A stretch of 64,000 nucleotides of DNA, from positions 762,617 to 826,616 of the forward strand of contig NZ_MAYN01000008.1 of the NCBI RefSeq assembly GCF_001691555.1. The letters are read 5' to 3'. Source of the DNA: Pantoea eucrina. GTDB lineage: Bacteria > Pseudomonadota > Gammaproteobacteria > Enterobacterales > Enterobacteriaceae. Every line of letters starts with the position of its first letter. Within the stretch, counting starts at the first letter, position 1. Positions 47,095-56,445 of the stretch are shown here, piece after piece. The position numbers and the translations under genes were made by a program. Below the pieces are notes generated by a model. It had not been told where the DNA came from, did not search any database, and saw only the letters and a program-made list of their open reading frames with translations.

Positions 47095-49683
47095 CTATCC
47101 GCGGGATACCGGTGCTGAAGGCGCAGCCTGCCGCGCGCGGCTCAGCCGTGCGCTGCGCTGCCAGGCCCGCTCCAGCGCCTGAACCAGCTGCGCCTGCTGC
47201 CAGGGCTTCGCCAGCCGCTCGCACAGCGGTAACGTCACCTGCGACCGGCGCAGATCCTGCCCGCTGATCAGCAGCGTCGCGAGCTGCGGCCACTGCTGCT
47301 GCGCCTGACGTATTACATCGGCGCCGCTGAGCGGACCGGGCAGCATCAGATCACTGATCAGCAGATCGATATCAGGCGTCTGCTGCAGCAGCGCCAGCGC
47401 GCTGGCACCGTCGCCGCACTCCAGCGTCAGATAGCCAAGCTGATGCAAATGATCACACAGCGTCTGCCGCACGGCGGGTTCATCATCCAGTACCAGCACC
47501 AGACGATCGCGGCTGGCGCCGGGTACAGCAGGCGGAGGCGCAGCGACCGGCTGTGCTGCTTCCGCCGCGCGCGGCAGCAGCAGGCGTACCGTGGTGCCCT
47601 GGCCCGGCGCGGTTTCCAGCGCAATTTCACCGCCCGACTGCCGCACAAAGCCATAGACCATCGACAGCCCCAGTCCGCTGCCACTGCCGGTAGGTTTGGT
47701 GGTGAAGAAAGGTTCAAAGACCTGCTGACGGACTTCCGCTGACATGCCGCAGCCGCGATCGATGACCTCTACCACCACCCACTCGCGTTTCCCCGCTGCC
47801 GACGCTTTGCGCTGGTTCCAGACGCGCAGCACAATCTCGCCGGGCTGCTGCTGCAGCGCATCGCGCGCGTTGACCACCAGGTTCATCAGCGCATTTTCAA
47901 GCTGACCGGCATCAATCCACGCCGGCCAGCCGGGCCGCGGCGCCTCGGTCACCAGCTGCTGACCGGGCAGCAGGGCGTGCTGCAGCAGCGAATGCAGATC
48001 TTCGACCAGATCCACCACCGCGACCGCCCGCGGATAGAGCGCCTGTTTACGGGAAAACGCGAGCAGGCGCTGGGTAAGCTGCGCGGCGCGGTCCGCGGCC
48101 TGGCGGGCGCGTTCTATGCGGGTCGCCAGCGTGCCAGCCGGCAGCTGATCGGCTGTGAGCGCCAGGCTGCCGATAATCACGGCCAGCAGATTGTTAAAAT
48201 CGTGCGCCAGGCCGCCGGTGAGCTGGCCCACCGCTTTCATTTTCTGGCTGTGCAGCAGCGCCTCTTCCAGCGCCTTGCGCGAGGTGCGCTCCAGCACGGT
48301 GTTGACCATGCCACGGCGCGGCACCGGACTGAAACGCAGCTCCAGCGTACGCCCGTCGGGCAGCCGCACCTCCTGCGCATCCTGCAGGCTGAGCAGCTGC
48401 ACATTCAGTCGTGCCAGCAGCTGCTGATAGTGCAGGCCGCGCTGAAGCTCATGCGGCGCAATACCCAGCAGCTGCGCATACTGCGCGTTCCAGACCACCA
48501 GCTGCCCGCTGTTATCAAACAGCGCAAAGCCGTCGCGCATGGCGAGAAAGGTTGACTCCAGCTGGGTACTTTTCTCTTTCAGCAGTGAAGAGGTGTGCGC
48601 CAGTGAGGCGGTGTTGCGGGCAAAAACGTTAAACGCCCGCGCCAGATCGCCCAGTTCGTCGCGCCGCGTCTGACCGGGCACGCTGACGCCTTTCTCTCCC
48701 TGCGCCAGCTGCGTCATGGCGCGGGCGATAGCGGTAAGACCGGAGCCGAGATTGCGGTAGATGTAGTAGCCGGCGTAACCGGTGATCAGCAGCGCCAGCA
48801 GCATAAACAGTGCGATAAACCCGATGACTGAGTCGAGTTCACGGTGCGTGCTGGCGCTGCGTGCATCGCTCTGCTGGGCGACCTGCTGCACATAGCGGGT
48901 AATGTCCTCATTGAGCATCGCCACCAGCGCCTTGATGCGATAAGTCGCGTAAGCGATGCCGGTATCACTCTCTTCAAGGTCCAGTGCAACGGGCTCCAGC
49001 GCGCTGAGAACGCGGATAAAGCGCGCCCGCTGCAGTGCCAGCACCCCCTCCAGCGGCAGGGCTGACCAGACCGGCAAAATAGAGGTGAGCTGCTGTACCG
49101 CAGCCTGCGGCGTGGCGGAGCGGATCGCTACCGCGAGCAGGCTCTCGCTCTGCTGACGCAGCGGCAGAAAAGCGGCGTTGCTTGCCAGGGCATTAATGCG
49201 GTTCAGCAGCAGCTGGGCCTGCCACAGCCCGCTTAGCATGGTATTACGCTGCAGGTGCCGCTGATGCCCCCTCTGCAGCAGCAGCGTGATGCTCTGCTCC
49301 AGCATCTGGCTGCGCTCACGAATGCGGCTGAGCAGGGCGGGCTGCAGTCTGGCAACAGGTGCCGCCGCCAGCTGCGTCAGCGCCTGCTGCAGCGCCTGCT
49401 GTGTCTGTTGCAGACGCGCCGATTCACTCTGGTACTCCAGTGCGCCCACGACCTGCGACAGACGTACCGCTGCCGTCGCCACGTTGGCCGTGTCACGTGC
49501 CAGCGCCAGGCTGCCATTCATATCGGCCAGCGTCTGCGCCTGCGCCTCTTCCTGAATCGTGCCGGCGTGACGGAATCCGGTAATCGCCACCAGGCTGACC
49601 GCCAGCGTTACGCCGACCACCAGCAGATTAAACAGCAGCAGGCGGCCACGGGCACCGGCATACCACGGCAGAGTCTGACTCAT
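47095..49683 (-). CDS. Hybrid sensor histidine kinase of the sugar locus
   Basis: A 862-residue inner-membrane kinase. Transmembrane helix 1 is near residues 15-37, then a large helical periplasmic sensor (about 40-295), transmembrane helix 2 (FIALFMLLALLITGYAGYYI), HAMP, a PAS-like domain, HisKA with the phosphorylated His in GGLAHDFNNLLAVI, and HATPase with VIDRGCGMS and GSGSGLGLSMVYGF. A C-terminal receiver has Asp in LLISDLMLPGP. ATG 49683 is chosen; the open frame to 49836 covers the divergent promoter region. It is divergent from the ABC transporter genes and probably works with the OmpR-type regulator at 55298-56038. Confidence 0.9.
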   Translation of the reverse strand: MSQTLPWYAGARGRLLLFNLLVVGVTLAVSLVAITGFRHAGTIQEEAQAQTLADMNGSLALARDTANVATAAVRLSQVVGALEYQSESARLQQTQQALQQALTQLAAAPVARLQPALLSRIRERSQMLEQSITLLLQRGHQRHLQRNTMLSGLWQAQLLLNRINALASNAAFLPLRQQSESLLAVAIRSATPQAAVQQLTSILPVWSALPLEGVLALQRARFIRVLSALEPVALDLEESDTGIAYATYRIKALVAMLNEDITRYVQQVAQQSDARSASTHRELDSVIGFIALFMLLALLITGYAGYYIYRNLGSGLTAIARAMTQLAQGEKGVSVPGQTRRDELGDLARAFNVFARNTASLAHTSSLLKEKSTQLESTFLAMRDGFALFDNSGQLVVWNAQYAQLLGIAPHELQRGLHYQQLLARLNVQLLSLQDAQEVRLPDGRTLELRFSPVPRRGMVNTVLERTSRKALEEALLHSQKMKAVGQLTGGLAHDFNNLLAVIIGSLALTADQLPAGTLATRIERARQAADRAAQLTQRLLAFSRKQALYPRAVAVVDLVEDLHSLLQHALLPGQQLVTEAPRPGWPAWIDAGQLENALMNLVVNARDALQQQPGEIVLRVWNQRKASAAGKREWVVVEVIDRGCGMSAEVRQQVFEPFFTTKPTGSGSGLGLSMVYGFVRQSGGEIALETAPGQGTTVRLLLPRAAEAAQPVAAPPPAVPGASRDRLVLVLDDEPAVRQTLCDHLHQLGYLTLECGDGASALALLQQTPDIDLLISDLMLPGPLSGADVIRQAQQQWPQLATLLISGQDLRRSQVTLPLCERLAKPWQQAQLVQALERAWQRSARLSRARQAAPSAPVSRG

Positions 49684-49826
49684 GCGCCACCTCGTGATGC
49701 GAAACGTCAGCCGAGTATAAAAGTGGCCATCAGAAGCAATATGACAAATATGAACAGACGCTGACATTTTCCATTTATGTTGCGCGGTGACACTGCTCAG
49801 CACTATCCGGCAGCAGGAGCGCGGCA

Positions 49827-51329
49827 ATGACAGCACCGATACTGGAAATGCGCGGTATTACCCGGCGCTTCGGCAGCTTTTACGCTCTGAAGGGCGTGAA
49901 CCTCACCGTCTGGCCGGGCGAAGTACACGCGCTGATGGGGGAAAACGGGGCGGGTAAGAGCACCCTGATGAAGATTCTGGCCGGTGCCTACAGCGCCAGC
50001 AGCGGGGAGATCCTGATTGAAGGGAAACCTTACGTCATCCGCGGCCCCAAAGAGGCGCTGGCGGCGGGCATTACGCTGATCTATCAGGAGATCAATCTGG
50101 CACCCAACCTTACGGTCGCGGAAAACATTTTTCTCGGCAGTGAGATTGCGCGCGGCGGGCTGGTCAGACGCCGGCAGATGGCAGAAGAGGCGCAGCAGGT
50201 GATTGCGCGGCTGGGCGCGCGCTTCAGCGCGACCGATCTGGTCGGGCGTCTGAGCATCGCCGAGCAGCAGCAGGTAGAGATCGCCCGCGCGCTGCACCGC
50301 AACAGCCGCATTCTGGTGATGGATGAACCTACCGCCGCGCTCTCCAGCCGGGAAACGGAACAGCTGTTTGCGCTGATCAAGCGGCTGCGCAGTGAAGGTA
50401 TGGCGATTATCTACATCAGCCACCGTATGGCTGAGGTCTATGAACTGTCCGATCGCGTCAGCGTGCTGCGCGACGGTGAGTATGTGGGCAGCCTGACGCG
50501 TGAGCAGCTTAACGCCAGCGAGCTGGTGCGCATGATGGTCGGGCGTCCGCTCAGCGACCTGTTTAATAAAGCGCGCGACATTCCATTTGGGGCTATCCGT
50601 CTGGCGGTCAATCACCTGACTGACCGGAACAAAGTCCACCCCAGCAGCCTGGCGGTGCGTGCCGGTGAGATCGTCGGCCTCGCCGGTCTGGTGGGGGCCG
50701 GACGCAGCGAGCTGGCGCAGCTGATTTTCGGCGTGCAGCAGCCCGCGGGCGGAGAGATCTGGATCGACGGTGAAAAAGTGCACATCCGTTCTCCGCGTGA
50801 AGCGATCGCCCGCGGCATCGGCTTTCTTACCGAGAACCGCAAAGAGCAGGGGCTGTTTCTGGAGCTGGCCGCGCGGGAGAACATTGTGATGGCGACGCTG
50901 GAGCGCGACGCCAGCTACGGCCTGCTGAACCGGCGCAAGGGGCAGAAGATCGCCAGTGACGCTATCGCGTCGCTCAATATTCGCGTGCCGCATGCGCAGG
51001 TACGCGCGGGCGGGCTTTCAGGCGGCAACCAGCAGAAGCTGCTGATTTCGCGCTGGGTATCTATTGCGCCGCGCATTCTGATTCTGGACGAACCGACGCG
51101 CGGCGTGGATGTCGGGGCGAAGAGTGAAATTTACCGCATGATGAATCAGCTGGCGCAGCAGGGCGTGGCGATTCTGATGATCTCCAGCGAACTGCCGGAG
51201 GTGGTGGGCATGAGCGATCGCGTCTACGTCATGCGTGAAGGCACCATTGCCGGCGAGCTGAGCGGTGACGCAATCAGCCAGGAAAATATCATGACACTGG
51301 CCACCGGCGCTCAGCCGGTTACAGCCTGA
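49827..51329 (+). CDS. Sugar ABC transporter ATP-binding protein, second system
   Basis: A 500-residue double ATPase of the CUT2/RbsA type. Walker A is [12 protein letters not shown] and Walker [14 protein letters not shown] in half 1. Half 2 has [27 protein letters not shown] and [16 protein letters not shown]. It is the first gene of the sugar operon, 143 bases from the divergent kinase. That gap contains three TGACA pentamers (49742, 49762, 49788), possibly binding sites of the response regulator. The permease follows after 10 bases. Confidence 0.93.
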   Translation: MTAPILEMRGITRRFGSFYALKGVNLTVWPGEVHALMGENGAGKSTLMKILAGAYSASSGEILIEGKPYVIRGPKEALAAGITLIYQEINLAPNLTVAENIFLGSEIARGGLVRRRQMAEEAQQVIARLGARFSATDLVGRLSIAEQQQVEIARALHRNSRILVMDEPTAALSSRETEQLFALIKRLRSEGMAIIYISHRMAEVYELSDRVSVLRDGEYVGSLTREQLNASELVRMMVGRPLSDLFNKARDIPFGAIRLAVNHLTDRNKVHPSSLAVRAGEIVGLAGLVGAGRSELAQLIFGVQQPAGGEIWIDGEKVHIRSPREAIARGIGFLTENRKEQGLFLELAARENIVMATLERDASYGLLNRRKGQKIASDAIASLNIRVPHAQVRAGGLSGGNQQKLLISRWVSIAPRILILDEPTRGVDVGAKSEIYRMMNQLAQQGVAILMISSELPEVVGMSDRVYVMREGTIAGELSGDAISQENIMTLATGAQPVTA

Positions 51330-51339
51330 GGAGAGGGGA

Positions 51340-52323
51340 ATGACCAGCGAAACCACACGCGTAGCCAGCCCGACGCTGAAACGGGCGTTAATGAGTGATT
51401 TGCTGCAGACGGTGGGGATCCTGCCGATTCTGATCCTGATTGTGGCGGTGTTTGGCTTTATTGCGCCTAACTTTTTTACCGAAGCGAACCTGCTGAACAT
51501 AACCCGGCAGGCCTCTATCAATATCGTGCTGGCGGCGGGGATGACATTTGTCATTCTGACCGGCGGTATCGATCTGTCGGTGGGCTCGATGCTCGGCACC
51601 ACCGCGGTAGTGGCCATGGTGGTATCGCTCGATCCCGCCTTTGCCAGTCTGACGATCCCTGCAGCGCTGGGGGCCGGGCTTATCATGGGGTTGTTTAACG
51701 GCATTCTGGTCGCCTGGGCCGGACTGCCGCCGTTTATTGTCACGCTCGGCACCTATACCGCCCTGCGCGGGGCCGCCTACCTGCTGGCTGACGGCACGAC
51801 GGTCATTAACTCCAATATCAATTTTGAATGGATAGGTAACGGTTATCTCGGCCCGGTGCCGTGGCTGATTATTATCGCCTTTGCGGTCATTGCGCTCTGC
51901 TGGTTCATTCTGCGCCGTACCACCCTGGGTATTCATATCTATGCCGTGGGCGGCAACATGCAGGCGGCTCGTCTGACCGGGATCAAAGTGGGCGCGGTGC
52001 TGATCTTTGTTTACGCCATGAGCGGTCTGCTCTCCGGGCTGGGGGGGCTGATGAGCGCCTCACGGCTCTACAGCGCCAACGGCAACCTTGGCGTGGGGTA
52101 TGAACTGGATGCGATTGCTGCGGTGATCCTCGGCGGCACCAGCTTTGTCGGCGGTATCGGCACCATCACCGGCACGCTGATTGGGGCGCTGATTATCGCC
52201 ACGCTCAACAACGGCATGACGCTGATGGGCGTCTCCTACTTCTGGCAGCTGGTGATCAAAGGCGGCGTGATCATCGTGGCCGTATTAATCGATAAATACC
52301 GTACCCGTCATCACGTTAGCTGA
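51340..52323 (+). CDS. Sugar ABC transporter permease, second system
   Basis: A 327-residue RbsC-like inner-membrane protein with 8-10 transmembrane helices. LTGGIDLSVGSMLGTTAVVA and ELDAIAAVILGGTSFVGGIG are the family motifs. GAGGGGA precedes the start. It is the second gene of the operon, between the ATPase and the binding protein; only 69 bases separate it from the latter. Confidence 0.93.
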   Translation: MTSETTRVASPTLKRALMSDLLQTVGILPILILIVAVFGFIAPNFFTEANLLNITRQASINIVLAAGMTFVILTGGIDLSVGSMLGTTAVVAMVVSLDPAFASLTIPAALGAGLIMGLFNGILVAWAGLPPFIVTLGTYTALRGAAYLLADGTTVINSNINFEWIGNGYLGPVPWLIIIAFAVIALCWFILRRTTLGIHIYAVGGNMQAARLTGIKVGAVLIFVYAMSGLLSGLGGLMSASRLYSANGNLGVGYELDAIAAVILGGTSFVGGIGTITGTLIGALIIATLNNGMTLMGVSYFWQLVIKGGVIIVAVLIDKYRTRHHVS

Positions 52324-52392
52324 GGCCGGTGCAGCATTTCCAGGTGGCGATCCCGCGGACCGCTAACAATAAAAAGCAGGAGAACATCAACT

Positions 52393-53331
52393 ATGCGTTT
52401 TAATCCGATTGTAACCGGACTGCTGGCGGCCACGCTGCTGAGCGCGCCGCTGGTGCAGGCGAAAGAGCTGAAATCGATAGGGGTGACCGTAGGCGATCTG
52501 GCCAACCCGTTCTTTGTGCAGATCACCAAAGGTGCCGAGCTGAAAGCCCGCGAGCTGGCGGGCGACAAGGTCAACGTGACGCTGGTCTCCAGCGGCTATG
52601 ATCTCGGTCAGCAGGTGGGGCAGATTGATAATTTCATCGCCGCCAAAGTGGATATGATCATTCTTAACGCCGCCGACTCTAAAGGCATTGCGCCGGCGGT
52701 GAAGCGGGCGCGTGACGCTGGCATTGTTGTGGTGGCGGTGGACGTGGCCGCCGATGGTGCTAACGCGACGATTACCTCGGATAACACCCAGGCAGGTGCC
52801 ATGGCGTGCAAATATATCTCTGACCGCCTGAACGCGAAGGGCAACGTCGTGATCATCAACGGGCCGCCGGTTTCGGCGGTGCAGAACCGCGTCGAAGGCT
52901 GCATGAACGAGCTGAAAACGCACCCCGATATTAAGCTGCTCTCCTACAACCAGAACGCCAAAGGCAGCCGTGAAGGCGGGCTGGAAGTGATGACCGGTCT
53001 GCTCTCGGCTAATCCGAAGATCGACGCCGTATTTGCCATCAATGACCCGACCGCAATCGGCGCCGATCTGGCGGCAAAACAGGCGCAGCGCAGCGAATTC
53101 TTTATTGTGGGCGTCGATGGTTCGCCGGACGGGGAAGAGGCGCTGAAGCGCAAAGGCTCGCTGTTTGTGGCGACCCCGGCGCAGGATCCGCAGGTGATGG
53201 CGGAGAAAGCGGTAGAAATTGGTTACAACATACTGCAGGGTAAACCTGCCCCTGACAAACCGGTGCTGATTCCGGTGACGATGATCGATCGCAACAACGT
53301 GAGCAGCTACAAAGGCTGGACAGTGAAATAA
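52393..53331 (+). CDS. Periplasmic sugar-binding protein, second system
   Basis: A 312-residue type I binding protein. The signal peptide ends in APLVQA near residue 23. GVTVGDLANPFFVQITKGAE opens the ligand-binding fold, with VDMIILNAADSKGI and AVFAINDPTAIGADLA further on. The pattern resembles fructose/ribose binders (FrcB/RbsB group), but the sugar cannot be fixed from sequence. A Cys pair (AMACKYISDR and VEGCMNELK) may form a disulfide. The adjacent aldolase suggests a ketose. Confidence 0.9.
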   Translation: MRFNPIVTGLLAATLLSAPLVQAKELKSIGVTVGDLANPFFVQITKGAELKARELAGDKVNVTLVSSGYDLGQQVGQIDNFIAAKVDMIILNAADSKGIAPAVKRARDAGIVVVAVDVAADGANATITSDNTQAGAMACKYISDRLNAKGNVVIINGPPVSAVQNRVEGCMNELKTHPDIKLLSYNQNAKGSREGGLEVMTGLLSANPKIDAVFAINDPTAIGADLAAKQAQRSEFFIVGVDGSPDGEEALKRKGSLFVATPAQDPQVMAEKAVEIGYNILQGKPAPDKPVLIPVTMIDRNNVSSYKGWTVK

Positions 53332-53355
53332 CGCGCCGGATATTCCGGCGGTAAT

Positions 53356-53379
53356 CCCTCTCCCGCAGGCGGGAGAGGG
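53356..53379 (+). other. Intercistronic hairpin between binding-protein and aldolase genes
   Basis: Arms CCCTCTCCCGC and GCGGGAGAGGG with a 2-base loop and no T run. Such hairpins after binding-protein genes commonly stabilise the upstream mRNA, giving more binding protein than downstream enzymes. Confidence 0.65.
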
Positions 53380-53446
53380 CTGCGGCGGCAACACGTTTGT
53401 CTGCCGCTGCGCCATCCATTTACCCCTCACGTGACGGGAGCACTTC

Positions 53447-54307
53447 ATGGCACTGATATCTCTGGCGCAGGGGCTGGCCCATGCGCAGCAGCACGGCTAC
53501 GCGCTGGGCGCATTCAACGTCCTCGACACCCACTTTCTGCGCGCGCTGTTCCAGGCGGCAGAGCAGCAGCGCTCACCCTTTATCATCAATCTCGCCGAGG
53601 TGCATTTTAAGTATGTCAGCCTCGATCACCTGGTTGCGGCGATTCGCTGTGAGGCGGCACGGCACGCGATTCCGGTGGTGCTCAATCTCGATCACGGTCT
53701 GCATTTTGAGGCGGTGGTACAGGCGGTACGCCTCGGCTTTACCTCGGTAATGTTTGACGGCTCCGGGCTGAGCTATGACGAGAATGTGCGTCAGACGCAG
53801 GAAGTCGTCAGACTCTGTCATGCGGTGGGCGTTTCGGTGGAAGCGGAGCTGGGCGCGGTGGGCGGCGACGAAGGCGGAGCGCTGACCGGTGAAGCGGACA
53901 GCGCAAAGTTTACCGATCCGGCGCGGGCGGCTGATTTTGTAAAGAGCACCGGCATCGACTGCCTGGCGGTGGCGATTGGCAACGCGCACGGTAAATATAA
54001 AGGCGAACCCCGCCTCGACTTCGACCGGCTGGCGGCGATCCGCAGCGCAGCAGGTATTCCGCTGGTGCTGCACGGCGGCTCGGGGATTAGCGACGCCGAC
54101 TTTCGCCGCGCTATTACGCTTGGCATTCATAAAATCAACTTCTACACCGGCATGTCTCAGGCGGCGCTGGACGCAATAGAAACGCAGATCGGCCAGCGCG
54201 ACGCCCGCTATGACAGTTTTGCTGAGCTGCTTATGGCGGTGGAGCGCAATATCAGCAGCGTGGTCGCGCAGCAGATGCAGATCTTCGGCAGCAGCGGACG
54301 CGCCTGA
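53447..54307 (+). CDS. Class II ketose-bisphosphate aldolase
   Basis: A 286-residue zinc aldolase of the GatY/KbaY/FbaA type, cleaving a ketose 1,6-bisphosphate (or 1-phosphate) into two triose units. YALGAFNVLD is at the N-terminus. Zinc-binding and catalytic residues are in VVLNLDHGLHFE, and VEAELGAVGGDEGG, AVAIGNAHGKYKG, LVLHGGSGIS and INFYTGMSQ follow. The gene lies between the binding protein and a PfkB kinase, consistent with a route transport, phosphorylation, cleavage. The exact substrate is not determined. Confidence 0.92.
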   Translation: MALISLAQGLAHAQQHGYALGAFNVLDTHFLRALFQAAEQQRSPFIINLAEVHFKYVSLDHLVAAIRCEAARHAIPVVLNLDHGLHFEAVVQAVRLGFTSVMFDGSGLSYDENVRQTQEVVRLCHAVGVSVEAELGAVGGDEGGALTGEADSAKFTDPARAADFVKSTGIDCLAVAIGNAHGKYKGEPRLDFDRLAAIRSAAGIPLVLHGGSGISDADFRRAITLGIHKINFYTGMSQAALDAIETQIGQRDARYDSFAELLMAVERNISSVVAQQMQIFGSSGRA

Positions 54308-54308
54308 G

Positions 54309-55355
54309 ATGACGGCGCGCAGCGGCATTCTGGCCGCCGGTACTCTGCTGGTCGATCATGTACAGCGCATTACGCACTGGCCGGAGCAGGGCTGGCTGAC
54401 CGAAATTGTGGCGCGCGAGCGCTGCAGCGGCGGCGCGGTGCCGAATGTGATCCTGACGCTGGCACGCATGCAGTCAGGTTTACCGCTGGCGGGTGCCGGT
54501 ATCACGGGCGAGGATGCGGACGGTGACTATCTGCTGCAGCGGCTGCGTGAGGAGGGCGTGGATTGCCACGGCGTGACGCGCACCCGTGCGGCGGCCACCG
54601 CCATGACGCAGGTGATGACCACGCCGGATGGTCAGCGCACCTTTTTCCACGCGCGCGGCGCCAGCGCGCTGCTTGATGTGGCGCATTTCCGCGAGCTTGC
54701 AACCCCGCACCGCATTTTTCATCTCGGCTATCTGCTGCTGCTCGACCAGCTTGACCAGCCTGACGCGCAGTTCGGCACGCGCAGCGCGCGGCTGCTGGCA
54801 CAGATGCAGCAGCGCGGCTATCTGACCTCGCTCGATCTGGTCTCCCGCGCCGGCGATCACCGCGCCCTGGTGCTGCCGGCGCTGCGCTGGCTCGACTATC
54901 TGATCATCAATGAACTGGAAGCGTCAGCGCTGACCGGCATCCCGCTGCGGCACGGCACCGGGCTGGCACCGCCGGAGACGTTTGCCGCCGCGGGCGTCTG
55001 GCTTCTGCAGCAGGGCGTGCGTCAGCGCGTGGTGATCCACGCACCGGAAGGCGCATGGGGGGCAGAAAGGGGCGGAGAGGCGTGCTGGCAGCCGGCATGG
55101 CAGCTTGATGCCAGCGATATTGTCGGCAGTGTGGGGGCCGGGGACGCTTTCTGCGCCGGCGTGCTGTACGCCAGCCACGAGGGCTATACGCTGTCAGCCA
55201 CCCTGCAGCTGGCGCACACCTGCGCCTGCTTTAACCTGCGCGCGGCGAATGCGCTGGATGGTATCCGGCCGTTACCGGAAATGCAGCGCTGGATGGATCA
55301 GGCGATCTGCGACACGGGCGCCGCCGGACGCACTACGTCGGCTGAAAACACATAG
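54309..55355 (+). CDS. PfkB-family carbohydrate kinase
   Basis: A 348-residue ribokinase-fold kinase. ILAAGTLLVDHV opens the fold, and GGAVPNVILTLARM is the sugar-binding GG motif. The C-terminal anion-hole/catalytic signature is DIVGSVGAGDAFCAGVLYA, with GAGD. ATG 54309 follows the aldolase stop by one base (TGAGATG); translation is coupled. Its last 58 bases overlap the 3' end of the oppositely oriented regulator gene. Likely phosphorylates the imported sugar or its phosphate for the aldolase next door. Confidence 0.9.
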   Translation: MTARSGILAAGTLLVDHVQRITHWPEQGWLTEIVARERCSGGAVPNVILTLARMQSGLPLAGAGITGEDADGDYLLQRLREEGVDCHGVTRTRAAATAMTQVMTTPDGQRTFFHARGASALLDVAHFRELATPHRIFHLGYLLLLDQLDQPDAQFGTRSARLLAQMQQRGYLTSLDLVSRAGDHRALVLPALRWLDYLIINELEASALTGIPLRHGTGLAPPETFAAAGVWLLQQGVRQRVVIHAPEGAWGAERGGEACWQPAWQLDASDIVGSVGAGDAFCAGVLYASHEGYTLSATLQLAHTCACFNLRAANALDGIRPLPEMQRWMDQAICDTGAAGRTTSAENT

Positions 55356-56038
55356 CCGAGGCCGCGAATGGTGCGGATAAGGTTTGGCTGATGCGGGTTC
55401 ACTTCGATTTTACGCCGCAGCCGCATGATCAGCACGTCGATAGTGCGGTCAAAGACATCCAGCGTTTCGCTGTGCGTCAGCTCCAGCAGCTGGTCGCGCG
55501 TTAACACTTTGCGGGCATGGGCAACCAGCGCACGCAGCAGCGTATATTCTCCCTGCGTCAGCGGCACGCTTTCACGCTGCGGATTCAGCAGCTGGCAGCG
55601 CATCTCATCCAGCTGCCAGCCGTTGAACTGCCAGCCTGCAGGGGGGACGCTCTCCGGTTCCCCGTGCCTGCCGCTGCGGCGCAGCGCGGCGCGCGCTCTG
55701 GCCACCACCACACGCGGATTGAACGGCTTAGCGATATAGTCATCGGCACCCATTTCGAGGCCAACCACCATTTCGGCCTCCGATCCCATACCGGTCAGCA
55801 TGATCACCAGCACGCCCGGATGTTCTCGCTGGATCTGCTGCAGAACCAGCAGCCCGTTAGTATCCGGCAGCATCATATCGAGCATCACCAGCGAAATGTC
55901 CGGGTGCAGCGTCAGCAGCGCCTGAACATCGCGCCCGAGGTGGCAGCGATAGACGGCAGAAACATGCTCACTTAAGACATCGTGCAGCAGTTCGCAGATG
56001 GCACGATCATCGTCAACGATCAGTATCGCGGGCTTCAT
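55298..56038 (-). CDS. OmpR-family response regulator of the sugar locus
   Basis: A 246-residue response regulator. The receiver domain (1-120) has the acidic pair in LIVDDDRAICE, the phosphorylated Asp in VMLDMMLPDTNG and the conserved Lys in DYIAKPFNPR. A winged-helix DNA-binding domain (about 145-240) contains LTQGEYTLLRALVAHA and FDRTIDVLIMRLRRKIE. There is no kinase gene beside it except the hybrid kinase at the other end of the sugar operon. The 3' end overlaps pfkB tail to tail by 58 bases. Confidence 0.92.
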   Translation of the reverse strand: MKPAILIVDDDRAICELLHDVLSEHVSAVYRCHLGRDVQALLTLHPDISLVMLDMMLPDTNGLLVLQQIQREHPGVLVIMLTGMGSEAEMVVGLEMGADDYIAKPFNPRVVVARARAALRRSGRHGEPESVPPAGWQFNGWQLDEMRCQLLNPQRESVPLTQGEYTLLRALVAHARKVLTRDQLLELTHSETLDVFDRTIDVLIMRLRRKIEVNPHQPNLIRTIRGLGYVFSADVVRPAAPVSQIA

Positions 56039-56188
56039 GGCGCGGCCTCGTTATCATGCAGAGAGTAGAGGCACTATAACCTGCTGTTTTTGACCTGCTG
56101 AATCGTGCAGCAGAAACGTGAGCGATATCGCCAGGCAGAACGCGAAAGCGTGCGGCACCGCAAAATTATTGCGCACAGCGTGGCATGA

Positions 56189-56293
56189 AGGAAAACGATT
56201 GCGCAGCAGCGGGGCAATGCACCATAATCGCGCTTCTTTCTGGTTCAGACTTTTCTTAACCGGATGCGTATCTGAAAACGTAAACGATTGCGC
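56189..56293 (+). promoter_or_regulatory. Two PurR-like boxes upstream of the purine permease
   Basis: AGGAAAACGATTGCGC (56189-56204) and ACGTAAACGATTGCGC (56278-56293). Their reverse complements match the PurR consensus ACGCAAACGTTTTCGT at about 13 of 16 positions each. A third weaker relative (AAAATTATTGCGCA) begins near 56162. Confidence 0.55.
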
Positions 56294-56299
56294 AGAGGA

Positions 56300-56315
56300 T
56301 GGCACAGCAATTGCT
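56300..56315 (+). promoter_or_regulatory. Sigma-54 promoter of the purine permease gene
   Basis: TGGCACAGCAATTGCT is a full match to the consensus TGGCAC-N5-TTGCW, with GG and GC 12 bases apart. It lies 131 bases before the permease start. A TGCACC half-site at about 56218 could be part of an NtrC site. Confidence 0.65.
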
Positions 56316-56445
56316 ATCAGGACAGGGGAAAGCGGAGGGGGCAACCTTACGTCCGGCAGACTCGCTTTCAGCAAAAAACAATCAGCTGTTAACCACGTTG
56401 GCCAGTGAGAACGCGCAGCCGCTGCGTCTCCGTTCATGAGAGAGA

